Assembly: GCF_009856865.1 (NCBI RefSeq)
Contig: NZ_WVUD01000023.1
Coordinates: forward strand, 1 to 64,000
From: Solidesulfovibrio aerotolerans
Lineage (GTDB): Bacteria > Desulfobacterota > Desulfovibrionia > Desulfovibrionales > Desulfovibrionaceae
Direction: 5' to 3'
Length of the DNA stretch: 64,000 nt
Made by a program: the position numbers and the translations under genes. Position 1 is the stretch's first letter, and every line of letters begins with the position of its first letter. Below the pieces are notes generated by a model. The model saw nothing but the letters and a program-made list of their open reading frames with translations, did not search any database and was not told the DNA's origin. This document shows, one piece after another, positions 34,366 to 42,586 of this stretch.

Positions 34366-34873
34366 TTTCTTCGACCTGTGTTGTAGGGGCGGCACCGGCA
34401 GCGGTCGCCACCACGTCATCTTCAGCGCCACCCTGACGCACGACCGACACCCGGACCGTGCCACGCAGTTCAGGCAGCAGCTTCACTTCAAGGTCGTAGT
34501 GGCCAAGGGACCGGATGGGGTCGGCCAAAACGATTTTCTTGCGATCAATGTCGAAGCCCTGTTCCGCCAACTTGTCGGCGATGATGGCGGTGGTGACGGA
34601 GCCGTAGAGCTTGTCGCCTTCGCCCACGCGCACTTCGATGACGACGGACGTGGCGGCCAGCTTGTCGGCCACGGACTGGGCGTCGGACACCTGGGCATCG
34701 CGTTTGGCTTGCAGTTTTTTGCGTTCGTTTTCAAAACGGCGCAGGTTGGACTCACAGGCCAGCATGGCCAGCCCCTGGGGAATCAGATAATTGCGGCCGT
34801 ACCCGGGTTTGACGGAGACCTTGTCGCCGAGGCGGCCGAGGTTTTCCACGTCCGCGCGCAAAATGAGTTCCAT
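34337..34873 (-). CDS. rplI: 50S ribosomal protein L9
   Basis: A 178-residue L9. MELILRADVENLGRLGDKVSVKPGYGRNYLIPQGLAM is the typical N-domain, followed by the long helix (FENERKKLQAKRDAQVSDAQ) and the C-domain (DKLYGSVTTAIIADKLAEQGFDID). The protein is about 30 residues longer than usual, ending in an acidic low-complexity tail (VEENGQSEEETA) that overlaps the dnaB start. Third gene of the rpsF operon; 12 bases behind rpsR. Confidence 0.96.
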   Translation of the reverse strand: MELILRADVENLGRLGDKVSVKPGYGRNYLIPQGLAMLACESNLRRFENERKKLQAKRDAQVSDAQSVADKLAATSVVIEVRVGEGDKLYGSVTTAIIADKLAEQGFDIDRKKIVLADPIRSLGHYDLEVKLLPELRGTVRVSVVRQGGAEDDVVATAAGAAPTTQVEENGQSEEETA

Positions 34874-34885
34874 GTCTTCCCTACC

Positions 34886-35143
34886 TTACATTTTCTTCAG
34901 ATGCTCGGCGCTGTGCGTGGCCGTATAGTACAACATCGCCATCTGGCGGGCGCGCTTGATCTCAAGGGTCAAGCGGCGCTGGCACTTGGCACAGGTGCCG
35001 GTGATGCGGCGGGCAATGATCTTGCCGCGGTCCGTGATGAAATCCTTCAGGATATCCGGACGCTTGTAATCAACGGGAAGGTTCTTGTTGGCGCAGAAGC
35101 GGCAGAACTTTTTCTTCGGGGTGAACTTTTTCTTAAATGCCAT
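34886..35143 (-). CDS. rpsR: 30S ribosomal protein S18
   Basis: An 85-residue S18. The core [47 protein letters not shown] is standard. Four cysteines in CRFC and CAKC form the zinc-binding (C+) version. It is 3 bases behind rpsF. Confidence 0.97.
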   Translation of the reverse strand: MAFKKKFTPKKKFCRFCANKNLPVDYKRPDILKDFITDRGKIIARRITGTCAKCQRRLTLEIKRARQMAMLYYTATHSAEHLKKM

Positions 35144-35146
35144 GGC

Positions 35147-35461
35147 TTAGGCCCCCTCAACAACAGGCACGTATTTGTCGGCGATTTTGACGGTGATAAA
35201 CTTCATGATGCCGTCGGTGATCCGCACGATACGTTCAAATTCCGCGATGGCCGTGGCCGGAGCGGCAAATTCGAAACGGGTGTAATGGCCCCGGGTCTTT
35301 TTCTGCACCGGATAGGCCAGTTCCTTCATACCCCATTCGTCGACGGCCAGCATCAAGGCGTCCTGGCGCTCGAGCACCCCTTTGAGGTTCTCGAGGATCT
35401 CCTGGCGATTGTCGGTTGCCAGCTCCGGAGAGAGCAACAGCAAGGCTTCGTACTTCCGCAT
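35147..35461 (-). CDS. rpsF: 30S ribosomal protein S6
   Basis: A 104-residue S6 (MRKYEALLLLSPE ... WGMKELAYPVQKKTRGHYTRFEF). AAGGAGGAACC precedes the ATG at 35461; the upstream in-frame extension is spurious. It is the first gene of rpsF-rpsR-rplI-dnaB. Confidence 0.97.
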   Translation of the reverse strand: MRKYEALLLLSPELATDNRQEILENLKGVLERQDALMLAVDEWGMKELAYPVQKKTRGHYTRFEFAAPATAIAEFERIVRITDGIMKFITVKIADKYVPVVEGA

Positions 35462-35486
35462 GGTTCCTCCTTTTGGTCCATGGCCC

Positions 35487-35515
35487 TTCCGTCCGGGACG
35501 TGTGTCCTCCGGGAA
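35487..35515 (-). promoter_or_regulatory. leader stem-loop of the rpsF operon, possible S6:S18 binding site
   Basis: On the minus strand UUCC-CGGA-GGAC-ACAC-GUCC-CGGAC-GGAA folds into two 4-bp stems around an internal loop and a tetraloop, 26-54 bases upstream of the rpsF start. Such leaders with exposed CCG are known to bind the S6:S18 complex and repress this operon in many bacteria. The match here is by eye only. Confidence 0.4.
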
Positions 35516-35533
35516 GAGCAAGGCGAAGGGGAG

Positions 35534-35562
35534 TCGTTACTCGCGCCGGGCAGGTCTGTCAA
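35534..35562 (-). promoter_or_regulatory. candidate promoter of the rpsF operon
   Basis: On the minus strand a perfect TTGACA (35557-35562) is followed after 17 bases by TAACGA (35534-35539). The -10 is weak but a perfect -35 at the right distance from a ribosomal protein gene is suggestive. The leader would be about 65 bases and would contain the stem-loop at 35487-35515. Confidence 0.35.
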
Positions 35563-35667
35563 GGCAAAAGGCTGATCCTTGCCAACTCCGGCCGGTCCGA
35601 CTACAACATTTTGCAATCGGCCTCGTCCCGGCCTTATCCACCCTTGCCGGCTGCGGCCGAGGAATCT

Positions 35668-37698
35668 ATGCGCATCCGAACCAAGCTGCTCATCATCCTG
35701 CTCGCCCTGGTCCTGCCGCCGCTGGTGGCTGTCAGCTTCTACGCCCTGCGCGAAGCCCGGCTCCTTGGCGACGAACTCGCAACCAAAGCCGCTGAATCCT
35801 TCAAGCATGCCGCAGAATCCGAACTGGCCCTTATGGTGGATCTCATTGGTGAGGATGTGGCCGATAACCGCAAGATGCTCGATCTGGCTCTGGCCTTTTT
35901 TTGCCGGGAAGCCAGCAACGTCCTGGAGCATGAACCAACCGATCCGGCCGCCGCTGTGCCAGCGGATTTTGACCTGCCGTCCCTGGACGGCCCGCCGGGG
36001 ATGTCCCGTGAGGCTGTCGCCCTGGCCGGGGCGAGGTTCACCCGGCTGGCACCGACCCTGGGCACCCTGCAACACAAACTGGGCGACACGATGCTGTGGG
36101 CCTATCTGGCCCTGTCAAACGGCATCATCGCCACGATCCCGCCCCACGGCCCCATGCCGGCCGGCTACGACGCCCGGGAACGGCCCTGGTATCAGGCTGC
36201 CGTCGCCAAAGGCAGCACCGTCTGGAGCATCCTCATCGACGCCACCTCGGGCCGGCTGACGGCCACGGTTTCGGCTCCCATCCTTGGCCACGACGGGGCG
36301 CTGCTGGGCGTTGCCGCCATCGACGCCCCCCTGGAAGCCCTGCTGCCGGAGAGCGACCTGTCGCGGCGCTGGGGCGACGGGGTGCGGGCCTCCTTTGTCC
36401 GGCTTGCGAACGACCGGCTGGAAGTGATCGGCAGTCGCGACTTTTTAGATCCCGACCTTGGCTGGAAAACGCCGCTCGCCCCTGTGCCGCTGCCGGCCGA
36501 CGACCCGGCCGGCCTGGCCAGACTGACGGCGGCCGTTGAGGCCCGCCACAATGTCCAGGTGGCCCTGACCTTGGGCGGTGAGGACTATTTCGCCGTGCTG
36601 CGTCCGTTTTCCGAAGTCCCGGCCGGCTTGCTCGTGCTGGTCCCCCGGCAGGCGGTGCTGCATCAGGCCGATTCCGCCGAATCGGCCATCCTGGCGCGCA
36701 CGCGCAGCATGATGGCGGTGGTGGTGTCCTTTGCCTTGCTGGCGGTGGCCGCCTCGGCCATCCTGGCCTATTTCGGTTCCCGGGCCGTGACCCGGCCGCT
36801 GACCGGGCTGTCCCTGGCCGCCGCCCGGCTGGCCGAGGGCGATCTCGACGCCCGGGCCCCGGTCACCAGTCGCGACGAACTGGGCAGGCTGGGCGAGACG
36901 TTTAACGCCATGGCCCCCAAACTGGCCGAGCGGCTGCGGCTCAAGCAAGACATGCTGCTCGCCAAGGAGGTGCAGCAAAACCTCCTGCCCAAGGCCCCAC
37001 CCCATCTGCCCGGCATCGATCTGGCCGGAGCCACGATTTTTTGCGACGAAACCGGCGGCGACTATTTTGACTACCTGTCCTTTGCCCCGGCCCCGGACGA
37101 CGGCTGCGACATTATCGTCGGCGACGCCACAGGGCACGGCATTGCCGCCGCCCTTTTCATGGCCACGGGCCGGGCGCTGTTGCGTGGCGGCCAGGGCGTG
37201 GGCTGCGGTCCGGCCGCCCTGCTCACTCTGGCCAATGCCTTGCTGTGGCAGGACACGGCCGATTCCGGGCGTTTCATCACCCTGTACTTCTTGCGCCTGG
37301 AACGCGGCGGATTGGCGGATAACGGCCGTCTCCTCTGGTCCCGGGCCGGTCACGACCCGGCCATGATTTACGATCCGGCCACCGACCGCTTCGAGGAATT
37401 GCTCGGTCCGGGCCTGCCCCTGGGTGTGCTGCCGGACTACGTCTATGAAGAACAGTCCTGCCCGGGCCTAACGCCGGGTCAGGTGCTGCTCCTTGGCACT
37501 GACGGCATCTGGGAAGCCCGCAACCCTGCCGATGAAATGTATGGCAAGGATCGTTTCCGGGAGGTGGTGCGCGCGCATGCCACCTTGCCGGCCGAGGCCA
37601 TTGTGGCCGCTGTCCATGCCGACGTGGCCGCTTTCCAGGCGAATTCCCCCCGAGACGACGACATCACCCTGGTGGTGCTCAAGGCCCTGCCGGTCTAG
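35668..37698 (+). CDS. membrane-bound SpoIIE-type serine phosphatase with sensor and HAMP domains
   Basis: A 676-residue signalling protein. TM1 (about residues 5-27) and TM2 (about 350-372) enclose a periplasmic dCache-like sensor (GYDARERPWYQAA and ATSGRLTATVSAPIL are its marks). HAMP follows (SRAVTRPLTGLSLAAARLAEGDLDARAP), then a PP2C/SpoIIE domain at about 440-676 with ETGGDYFDYLSF, VGDATGHGIAAALFMATGR and NSPRDDDITLVVL; the Asp residues bind metal. Such enzymes dephosphorylate STAS-type anti-anti-sigma factors. STAS and HATPase genes lie about 5 kb away at 42232-43000 and could be partners. Start at 35668 with GAGGA upstream. Confidence 0.92.
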   Translation: MRIRTKLLIILLALVLPPLVAVSFYALREARLLGDELATKAAESFKHAAESELALMVDLIGEDVADNRKMLDLALAFFCREASNVLEHEPTDPAAAVPADFDLPSLDGPPGMSREAVALAGARFTRLAPTLGTLQHKLGDTMLWAYLALSNGIIATIPPHGPMPAGYDARERPWYQAAVAKGSTVWSILIDATSGRLTATVSAPILGHDGALLGVAAIDAPLEALLPESDLSRRWGDGVRASFVRLANDRLEVIGSRDFLDPDLGWKTPLAPVPLPADDPAGLARLTAAVEARHNVQVALTLGGEDYFAVLRPFSEVPAGLLVLVPRQAVLHQADSAESAILARTRSMMAVVVSFALLAVAASAILAYFGSRAVTRPLTGLSLAAARLAEGDLDARAPVTSRDELGRLGETFNAMAPKLAERLRLKQDMLLAKEVQQNLLPKAPPHLPGIDLAGATIFCDETGGDYFDYLSFAPAPDDGCDIIVGDATGHGIAAALFMATGRALLRGGQGVGCGPAALLTLANALLWQDTADSGRFITLYFLRLERGGLADNGRLLWSRAGHDPAMIYDPATDRFEELLGPGLPLGVLPDYVYEEQSCPGLTPGQVLLLGTDGIWEARNPADEMYGKDRFREVVRAHATLPAEAIVAAVHADVAAFQANSPRDDDITLVVLKALPV

Positions 37699-37806
37699 GC
37701 CGCGTGGGCACTGTCGCTCTTTGATGATGCACCCAGAGGCTGAAAAGACCTTGTGCTGCGCCGGCAAAGCCAGAAGCGGGTTTGCCAGGCGCACCACGCG
37801 GCAGTT

Positions 37807-38589
37807 TTACAACCAAGCCAACCGGGCCGGATTGCGCGGCGGCACGCCGGGGTAGCGCACCTTGGGATAGCCCAGCATCAGCCCGCCCTCGACGACCATT
37901 CCCTGGGGCAGGCCAAGCGCCTCGCGCAGCGGGGCCGAGTGCTTGGCCGCGTGGGTGAGCAGCCCGGCCCAGCAGGTGCCAAGGCCCCGGGCCACGGCAG
38001 CCAATTCCATAAAGGTCAGGGCAATGCCGCAATCGGCCGCTCCAAACGGGGCGTCGGCCGGAACGTAGGACACGGCCAGGGCCGGCGCGCCGCGCAGAAA
38101 ATAATCCAGCCCCCGGTCCCACATGGCCGTATATTTGGGCCGGGCACCGTTGGCCGCGAAAAAGGCGGCAGTCAACGCCGCCAGCTCCCGGACCTTGGCC
38201 GGGTCATCGGTGACGATCCAGCCCACTTCCTGGACATTGGAGGCTGTGGGCGCATACCGGGCCACATCGATCAGTTCGGCCAGCACCGCCCGGGCAACCG
38301 GCTTGTCCTTGTAGGCCCGGATGGAACGGCGGCCGCGCAACATGGCGTCCACCACCGCCGCATCCGGCCAGGTGGGCAGGTTTTCGCGCACCTCGGCGGC
38401 CGCAACGCGGCTGTGGGTCAGGGCGTCATGGGGGCACACGGCCACGCAGTGGCCGCAGGCATTGCACACGGCCGGATCGACCGCAACCGGACCGCCCCGG
38501 TCGTCCGCTTCCAGACAGCCGCTGGGGCACACAAGCACGCACAGGCCGTCGCCTTTGCACCGTGTGGCGTCAACTTCGATAAAATCCAT
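37807..38589 (-). CDS. ferredoxin-nitroreductase fusion protein
   Basis: A 260-residue protein. Residues 1-60 are a two-[4Fe-4S] ferredoxin (CKGDGLCVLVCPSGCLE; CNACGHCVAVCPHDAL). The rest is an FMN nitroreductase domain (RRSIRAYKDKPVARAVL; ARYAPTASNVQEVGWIV; GLGTCWAGLL; MLGYPKVRYPG). Electrons from ferredoxin would reduce the flavin directly. Such fusions are widespread in anaerobes, substrate unknown. Start at 38589 because GGAGG stands 7 bases upstream. Confidence 0.93.
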   Translation of the reverse strand: MDFIEVDATRCKGDGLCVLVCPSGCLEADDRGGPVAVDPAVCNACGHCVAVCPHDALTHSRVAAAEVRENLPTWPDAAVVDAMLRGRRSIRAYKDKPVARAVLAELIDVARYAPTASNVQEVGWIVTDDPAKVRELAALTAAFFAANGARPKYTAMWDRGLDYFLRGAPALAVSYVPADAPFGAADCGIALTFMELAAVARGLGTCWAGLLTHAAKHSAPLREALGLPQGMVVEGGLMLGYPKVRYPGVPPRNPARLAWL

Positions 38590-38865
38590 AAAAGACCTCC
38601 AGTATTGCGCGTGTTGCGCTCGTGGCCTGTTGCAGGCTGCTGCTTGTTGTCCAACGCTCTTTACCCATGCAAACACAACCTCGCCCGCCGGGCGGGCCGT
38701 CCGTTGAGCCACGATCGGCTGGGCCGACGCTACGCCGCCCTGGCCGTTTTGCAAGCAGGCACGGACAAGTGCCACAGGCACTGCCAGGGAACCGGACGGC
38801 CGGGTTTTTCTTGAGCATCGGGCCGCCTTGGGCTAGGATGGGTAAACGAAAAATGTGGGGGCTTC

Positions 38866-39261
38866 ATGCGGGTTTTGGTAGTGGATGACGATCCGGCCAG
38901 CCGCCACGTCCTGGCGGCCCATCTCAGCGGGCTGGCCGAATGCACGTTGTGCGGCAGCGGGACCGAGGCCCTGGCGGCCGTGGCCCAGGCCATTGTTGAA
39001 GGCGCGCCGTTTGACGTGGTCTTTTTAGACATCATCATGCCCCACATGGACGGGCACGAAACCCTGGCCCAGATCCGCGAGACCGAGGAAACCGCCTGCC
39101 TGCCGCCCCAGTCCCGGGCCAGAGCGGTCATGGTCACATCCATGGACGACGAAACCAATACCCTAAACGCCCTGTTCGACGGTCAGGTGGCCGCCTATCT
39201 GATCAAGCCGGCCAGCCGGTCGGAACTCCTCAACAAGCTCGCCCTGCTCGGCCTGCTCTGA
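38866..39261 (+). CDS. single-domain response regulator (CheY-like)
   Basis: A 131-residue receiver protein. Asp7-Asp9, phosphoacceptor Asp55 (VVFLDIIMPHMDGHETL), Thr/Ser in MVTSMDD, and Lys in AYLIKPAS are all present, so it should be phosphorylated. A loop near residues 70-85 (EETEETACLPPQSRA) is longer than in CheY. No output domain, no kinase adjacent. The 276-base region upstream (38590-38865) shows no clear promoter. Confidence 0.88.
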   Translation: MRVLVVDDDPASRHVLAAHLSGLAECTLCGSGTEALAAVAQAIVEGAPFDVVFLDIIMPHMDGHETLAQIRETEETACLPPQSRARAVMVTSMDDETNTLNALFDGQVAAYLIKPASRSELLNKLALLGLL

Positions 39262-39324
39262 GCCCGGCCCCGCGCCCCAAACAACTTTGTCGGCCGACAG
39301 GGTCCAAGTGCCGCAGCAGCTCTG

Positions 39325-39353
39325 TTGCGCGTTCCTTTTCACCCCATTATTAT
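39325..39353 (+). promoter_or_regulatory. candidate sigma70 promoter of the nuclease gene
   Basis: TTGCGC (39325-39330) and TATTAT (39348-39353) are separated by 17 bases. A short AT-rich inverted repeat, AGCTAT (39369-39374) and ATAGCT (39383-39388), follows near the start point. The CDS begins at 39408. Confidence 0.5.
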
Positions 39354-39407
39354 CGACAAGTCTAAATTAGCTATTCTATTTTATAGCTTCTTCGTTTAGA
39401 CTGGGCC

Positions 39408-39809
39408 ATGCGCACCGCATCTGCCCCTCCCGCCCTCGTGTTGCTGGTCTGGCTTTGGTTCGGGCCGGCTGTTGCCGCCGGCTCGGAGTATGGGCAGGCC
39501 CAGGGCGTGGTGGTGCGGGTGTGCGACGGGGATACGCTGGTGGTGGATATTCCGGAATATCCGGACATTATAGGCAAATCGATTCGAGTGCGTCTGCTCG
39601 GCGTGGATGCGCCGGAGCTGCGCGATCCCGACCCGCTTCTCCGCCAGGCGGCCCAGGCAGCCCATCGGGCCATGGCCGCCCTCCTTCCTCCGGGCACGGC
39701 GGTGACCCTGACCCGCATCCGGCGCGACAAGTATTTCCGCCTGGACGCAGCCGTCAGCGTGGACGGCCGCGACGCGGCCGCAGCCCTGGGGCTGGCCCCT
39801 GGACCGTGA
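39408..39809 (+). CDS. secreted staphylococcal-nuclease-like protein
   Basis: A 133-residue exported protein, signal peptide about residues 1-24. VVVRVCDGDTLVVDIP and IRVRLLGVDAPELRD give the calcium ligands and catalytic residues of the thermonuclease fold: Asp42, Arg62, Asp67, Glu70, and Arg111 in KYFRLDAAVSV. The C-terminal helices are shorter than in staphylococcal nuclease. Likely a secreted or periplasmic DNA/RNA nuclease. It converges on the dynamin gene with 11 bases between. Confidence 0.85.
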   Translation: MRTASAPPALVLLVWLWFGPAVAAGSEYGQAQGVVVRVCDGDTLVVDIPEYPDIIGKSIRVRLLGVDAPELRDPDPLLRQAAQAAHRAMAALLPPGTAVTLTRIRRDKYFRLDAAVSVDGRDAAAALGLAPGP

Positions 39810-39820
39810 AGACGGCCAAA

Positions 39821-41530
39821 TCAGTGTGGGGAAAAGTCGCGCAGGGTCGCTTCCAGTTCGCCCTGGCGGGCGCGGCACGCGGCCAAGGTCTGGCTGCGCG
39901 CCTCGATATCGGCAAAAAAAGGCTCAAACCGCTCGGCCAGCTCCCGAAAAATCCGATCCAGCCGGGCCGATAAGCGCTCGTCGAGTTCCAGGCGCAGGGT
40001 TTCGCCGCCGCCGGCCAGGCGCCGGCGCATCTCCCCCAGCACCCGGGGACGCTGCCAGTACAGGGCGCTGCCGGCCAGCACGGCACCGAGCGCTGCGATG
40101 ATGCCGCCGGTGACGTCGATGACCGCACTTTTCACCGACACGGCAAAGATTGTCCCGAGTACCACCAGCGCGCCGCCCATGGCCGCCCGGGGGTCCATGG
40201 CAGACACGGTCTTGTGGTCGATACCGGCCAGGGGGCCGCCTTCGGCCAGCAGCGATTCCACACGCTTGGCCACCTCGTCCAGGACCCGCTGGCGCTGGCC
40301 GGACAAAGCGTCCCCCGCAGCCGAGGCCGTGCTCAATCGCCGCAGCTTGAGTTCATCCAGCAGCATGCGGGCGTAGCCGGACACGCTCTCGAAAATATGG
40401 GCCGCGCCCTGGGCGGCAATGGATTCCACCTCGCGCTCCAGATCGCGCGCAAAGGCCTCGCCCAGTTCGGCCAGACGCGCCGTGGGGCCGCCTTTGCCCT
40501 TGCCGCGACGCCACAAGCCGGTCAGCGAACGCCCCAGCATGCCGCCCAGGGTCAGTTCGGCGGCAAAGGCCGCCTCGAATTCACTGGAAAGGCGGGCATA
40601 GGCCGCCTCCACCCGGGTCCGCAGCACCTCGGCTTCGCGTCCGGCCGCCTGCCGGGCCGCCTGCAAACGGTTACGGATGCGACCGGCCTCGGCGTCATCG
40701 GCCGCCAGCTCGCTCTGCTTGGTGGCCAAAGAGGCCCCAAGCTCGACCACAAGATGCAGGGCCGAACGCCGGGTGGCCTCGAGCTTGCCGGCATAGTGCC
40801 CGCCTTCGGCCGTCATGGCCCGGATGTGGCCACGCAGGGCCTCGATGCCGCCGGCTGCGGCATCGTCCCGGGCGGTCACGGCAGAGACCAAAAAGATGGT
40901 GGGATCATCCAGGCCGCGCGCCCGGGCCAACTCCCGCAACCGGGTCGTGTTGACCGTAATCTGCTCGGGGCTGGCCAGATCGGCCATGGTCAGGGCAAAG
41001 GCCACATTGCGGCCCCAGGCCTCGGCCACCAGATCAAAAAACTCCCAGGCCGAGCGGGAATAGGGATTGAGTGCGGAAAAAGTGAAAAGCACCAGATCGG
41101 CCCGGGGAATGAAGTCCTCGGTGATTTCCTGATGGCGGTCGATGATGCTGTCCACGCCCGGGGTATCAACAATGGCCAGCCCGTCCAGCAGCGGGTTGGC
41201 GATGCTGACCCGGGTGACCAGTGAAGTGCCTTCGGTATCGTCCGGGACCGGTTCCCGGCCAATGATGCGGATGCGGTCGGTGCAGGGGTCCGGGGCCACC
41301 TCGGTGACGCGCTCGCCCAGCAGGGCATTGATGAGGCTGCTCTTGCCGGCCTTGACCTCCCCCACCACCACAAACAAAAAAGGTTCGGCCACATGGGCCA
41401 GCAGGGTTTGGGCCGTGGCCGCCGCCTCCGGCCGGCCGCAGCCGGCCAGCAATTCGCACAAGCGGCCCAGGTGTCCCGACAACTCGGCCCGCAGGGCCAG
41501 ATAGCGCGTTTCCAGCAATGTGGTGGTCAC
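39821..41530 (-). CDS. bacterial dynamin-like GTPase
   Basis: A 569-residue protein. The GTPase head has P-loop VVVGEVKAGKSSLINAL (residues 54-70), DTPG at 122-125 and a G4 box TMAD (181-184) in place of the classical TKxD/NKxD. The middle is helical with heptad-like Ala/Glu/Arg stretches. A paired hydrophobic segment near residues 470-510 (GALVVLGTIFAVSVKSAVIDV ... IIAALGAVLAGSALYW, split here) should anchor or insert into membrane. GTG start with GGGAG upstream. It sits in an operon with STAS and HATPase genes; membrane remodelling or envelope stress repair is a guess. Confidence 0.85.
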   Translation of the reverse strand: MTTTLLETRYLALRAELSGHLGRLCELLAGCGRPEAAATAQTLLAHVAEPFLFVVVGEVKAGKSSLINALLGERVTEVAPDPCTDRIRIIGREPVPDDTEGTSLVTRVSIANPLLDGLAIVDTPGVDSIIDRHQEITEDFIPRADLVLFTFSALNPYSRSAWEFFDLVAEAWGRNVAFALTMADLASPEQITVNTTRLRELARARGLDDPTIFLVSAVTARDDAAAGGIEALRGHIRAMTAEGGHYAGKLEATRRSALHLVVELGASLATKQSELAADDAEAGRIRNRLQAARQAAGREAEVLRTRVEAAYARLSSEFEAAFAAELTLGGMLGRSLTGLWRRGKGKGGPTARLAELGEAFARDLEREVESIAAQGAAHIFESVSGYARMLLDELKLRRLSTASAAGDALSGQRQRVLDEVAKRVESLLAEGGPLAGIDHKTVSAMDPRAAMGGALVVLGTIFAVSVKSAVIDVTGGIIAALGAVLAGSALYWQRPRVLGEMRRRLAGGGETLRLELDERLSARLDRIFRELAERFEPFFADIEARSQTLAACRARQGELEATLRDFSPH

Positions 41531-41551
41531 AAGGCTCCCGTACGGCCGAAA

Positions 41552-42196
41552 TTACTGAGGCAAGAACCAGTCAAATCCCAGTGCATCGATATCCGCGCCA
41601 TTCTCGGACGTGGCAGCGCTCTTTTTTCCGTCACCTTTGGCGGCATGGCAGGCCTCCTCCTCGCGCACGAGGTCGGTTGCGGCGATGCGAATGGAATTGC
41701 CATCGGTAAAGGCCCCGTCTTCCCCGGCGTAATGCATAAGGATCAGGCTCACCGACAGGCCGTCCTTGGATTTGAGGCTCCACTTCCAGGTACGCAGGGT
41801 GCCAAAGGCATTGCCGCGCCATTCCTTGGGTTCGCCATACCGCTTTTTAAGGGCCTCCAGAATGCGGTTGAAAAACGCCAACGAATCGTCGGCGTAGTTC
41901 ATTTTGATGCGCACCACCCGGCCCTGGGCGGCGCACAGGCCATAGTCCACATAGCCGCTGCGAAAGCCCTTGAATGCTGCCACGGGCATGACGCCGAGAT
42001 ACGGGCGGTGATAAGCCCGATCAGCATCGGTCGGCACAAGCTTGCCGGCCTGGGACTCCACGGTCTGGCCGAGCCGGATCCCGGCCAGGGAATCCGGTCC
42101 TTGCGCCGCCTGGGCTGCTCGGGCCATGGCCAGCAACGAAAGGCCCAAAACGACAGCCACGACCAGCCGGCCCGCTCCAACGGACTCTAAGCGCAT
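41552..42196 (-). CDS. exported protein of unknown function
   Basis: A 214-residue protein with a signal peptide (residues about 1-31, AVVLGLSLLAMARAAQA). The mature part reads GIRLGQTVESQAGKLVP, then VVRIKMNYADDSLAFFNRILEALKKRYGEPKEWRGNAFGTLRTWKWSL, resembling small periplasmic proteins that compare the gradient of a charge with a repeated motif; I do not recognise a named family. GGAGG stands 8 bases before the ATG at 42196; a GTG 15 bases upstream is less likely. Operon neighbour of the dynamin and STAS genes. Confidence 0.75.
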   Translation of the reverse strand: MRLESVGAGRLVVAVVLGLSLLAMARAAQAAQGPDSLAGIRLGQTVESQAGKLVPTDADRAYHRPYLGVMPVAAFKGFRSGYVDYGLCAAQGRVVRIKMNYADDSLAFFNRILEALKKRYGEPKEWRGNAFGTLRTWKWSLKSKDGLSVSLILMHYAGEDGAFTDGNSIRIAATDLVREEEACHAAKGDGKKSAATSENGADIDALGFDWFLPQ

Positions 42197-42231
42197 AACG
42201 AGATCCTCCACCGCTTCATAAGGCCGGGTCG

Positions 42232-42567
42232 TCAGGAGAAATTGGCCAGTGCCTCTTCCTGGGTGGTGAAAATCGGGAAAATTTCCGTATAGCCGGATAT
42301 TTCAAAAACCTCTTTCATGTAATCCTTGATGGAGGACAGCACCAGCCGACCCTGGATTTTTTTAAGCTGCTGCAAGGCCAGCAACAACACGCGAAGGCCC
42401 GTGGAATTGATGTAATCCACGTCCTTAAAATCCATGAGCACCTTTTTCTTGCCCTGGCCCAAAATCTCCATCACCTTGTCTTCCAGTACTTTGGAGGTAT
42501 TGCTGTCGAGCCTTCCACCCAGCTCAAGCACAGTGACCTCGCCGCTCTCCTTCTCCACGAGTTGCAT
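42232..42567 (-). CDS. STAS-domain anti-sigma factor antagonist
   Basis: A 111-residue SpoIIAA/RsbV-like protein. VTVLELGGRLDSNTSKVLEDKV opens the fold, and KDVDYINSTGLRVLLLALQQL holds the phosphorylatable serine (Ser55) in NSTGL. It would bind the HATPase protein encoded just upstream when unphosphorylated. The start is ATG at 42567. It is 19 bases behind the HATPase gene. Confidence 0.92.
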   Translation of the reverse strand: MQLVEKESGEVTVLELGGRLDSNTSKVLEDKVMEILGQGKKKVLMDFKDVDYINSTGLRVLLLALQQLKKIQGRLVLSSIKDYMKEVFEISGYTEIFPIFTTQEEALANFS

Positions 42568-42586
42568 ATCGCCCCCTTTGTCAGTG

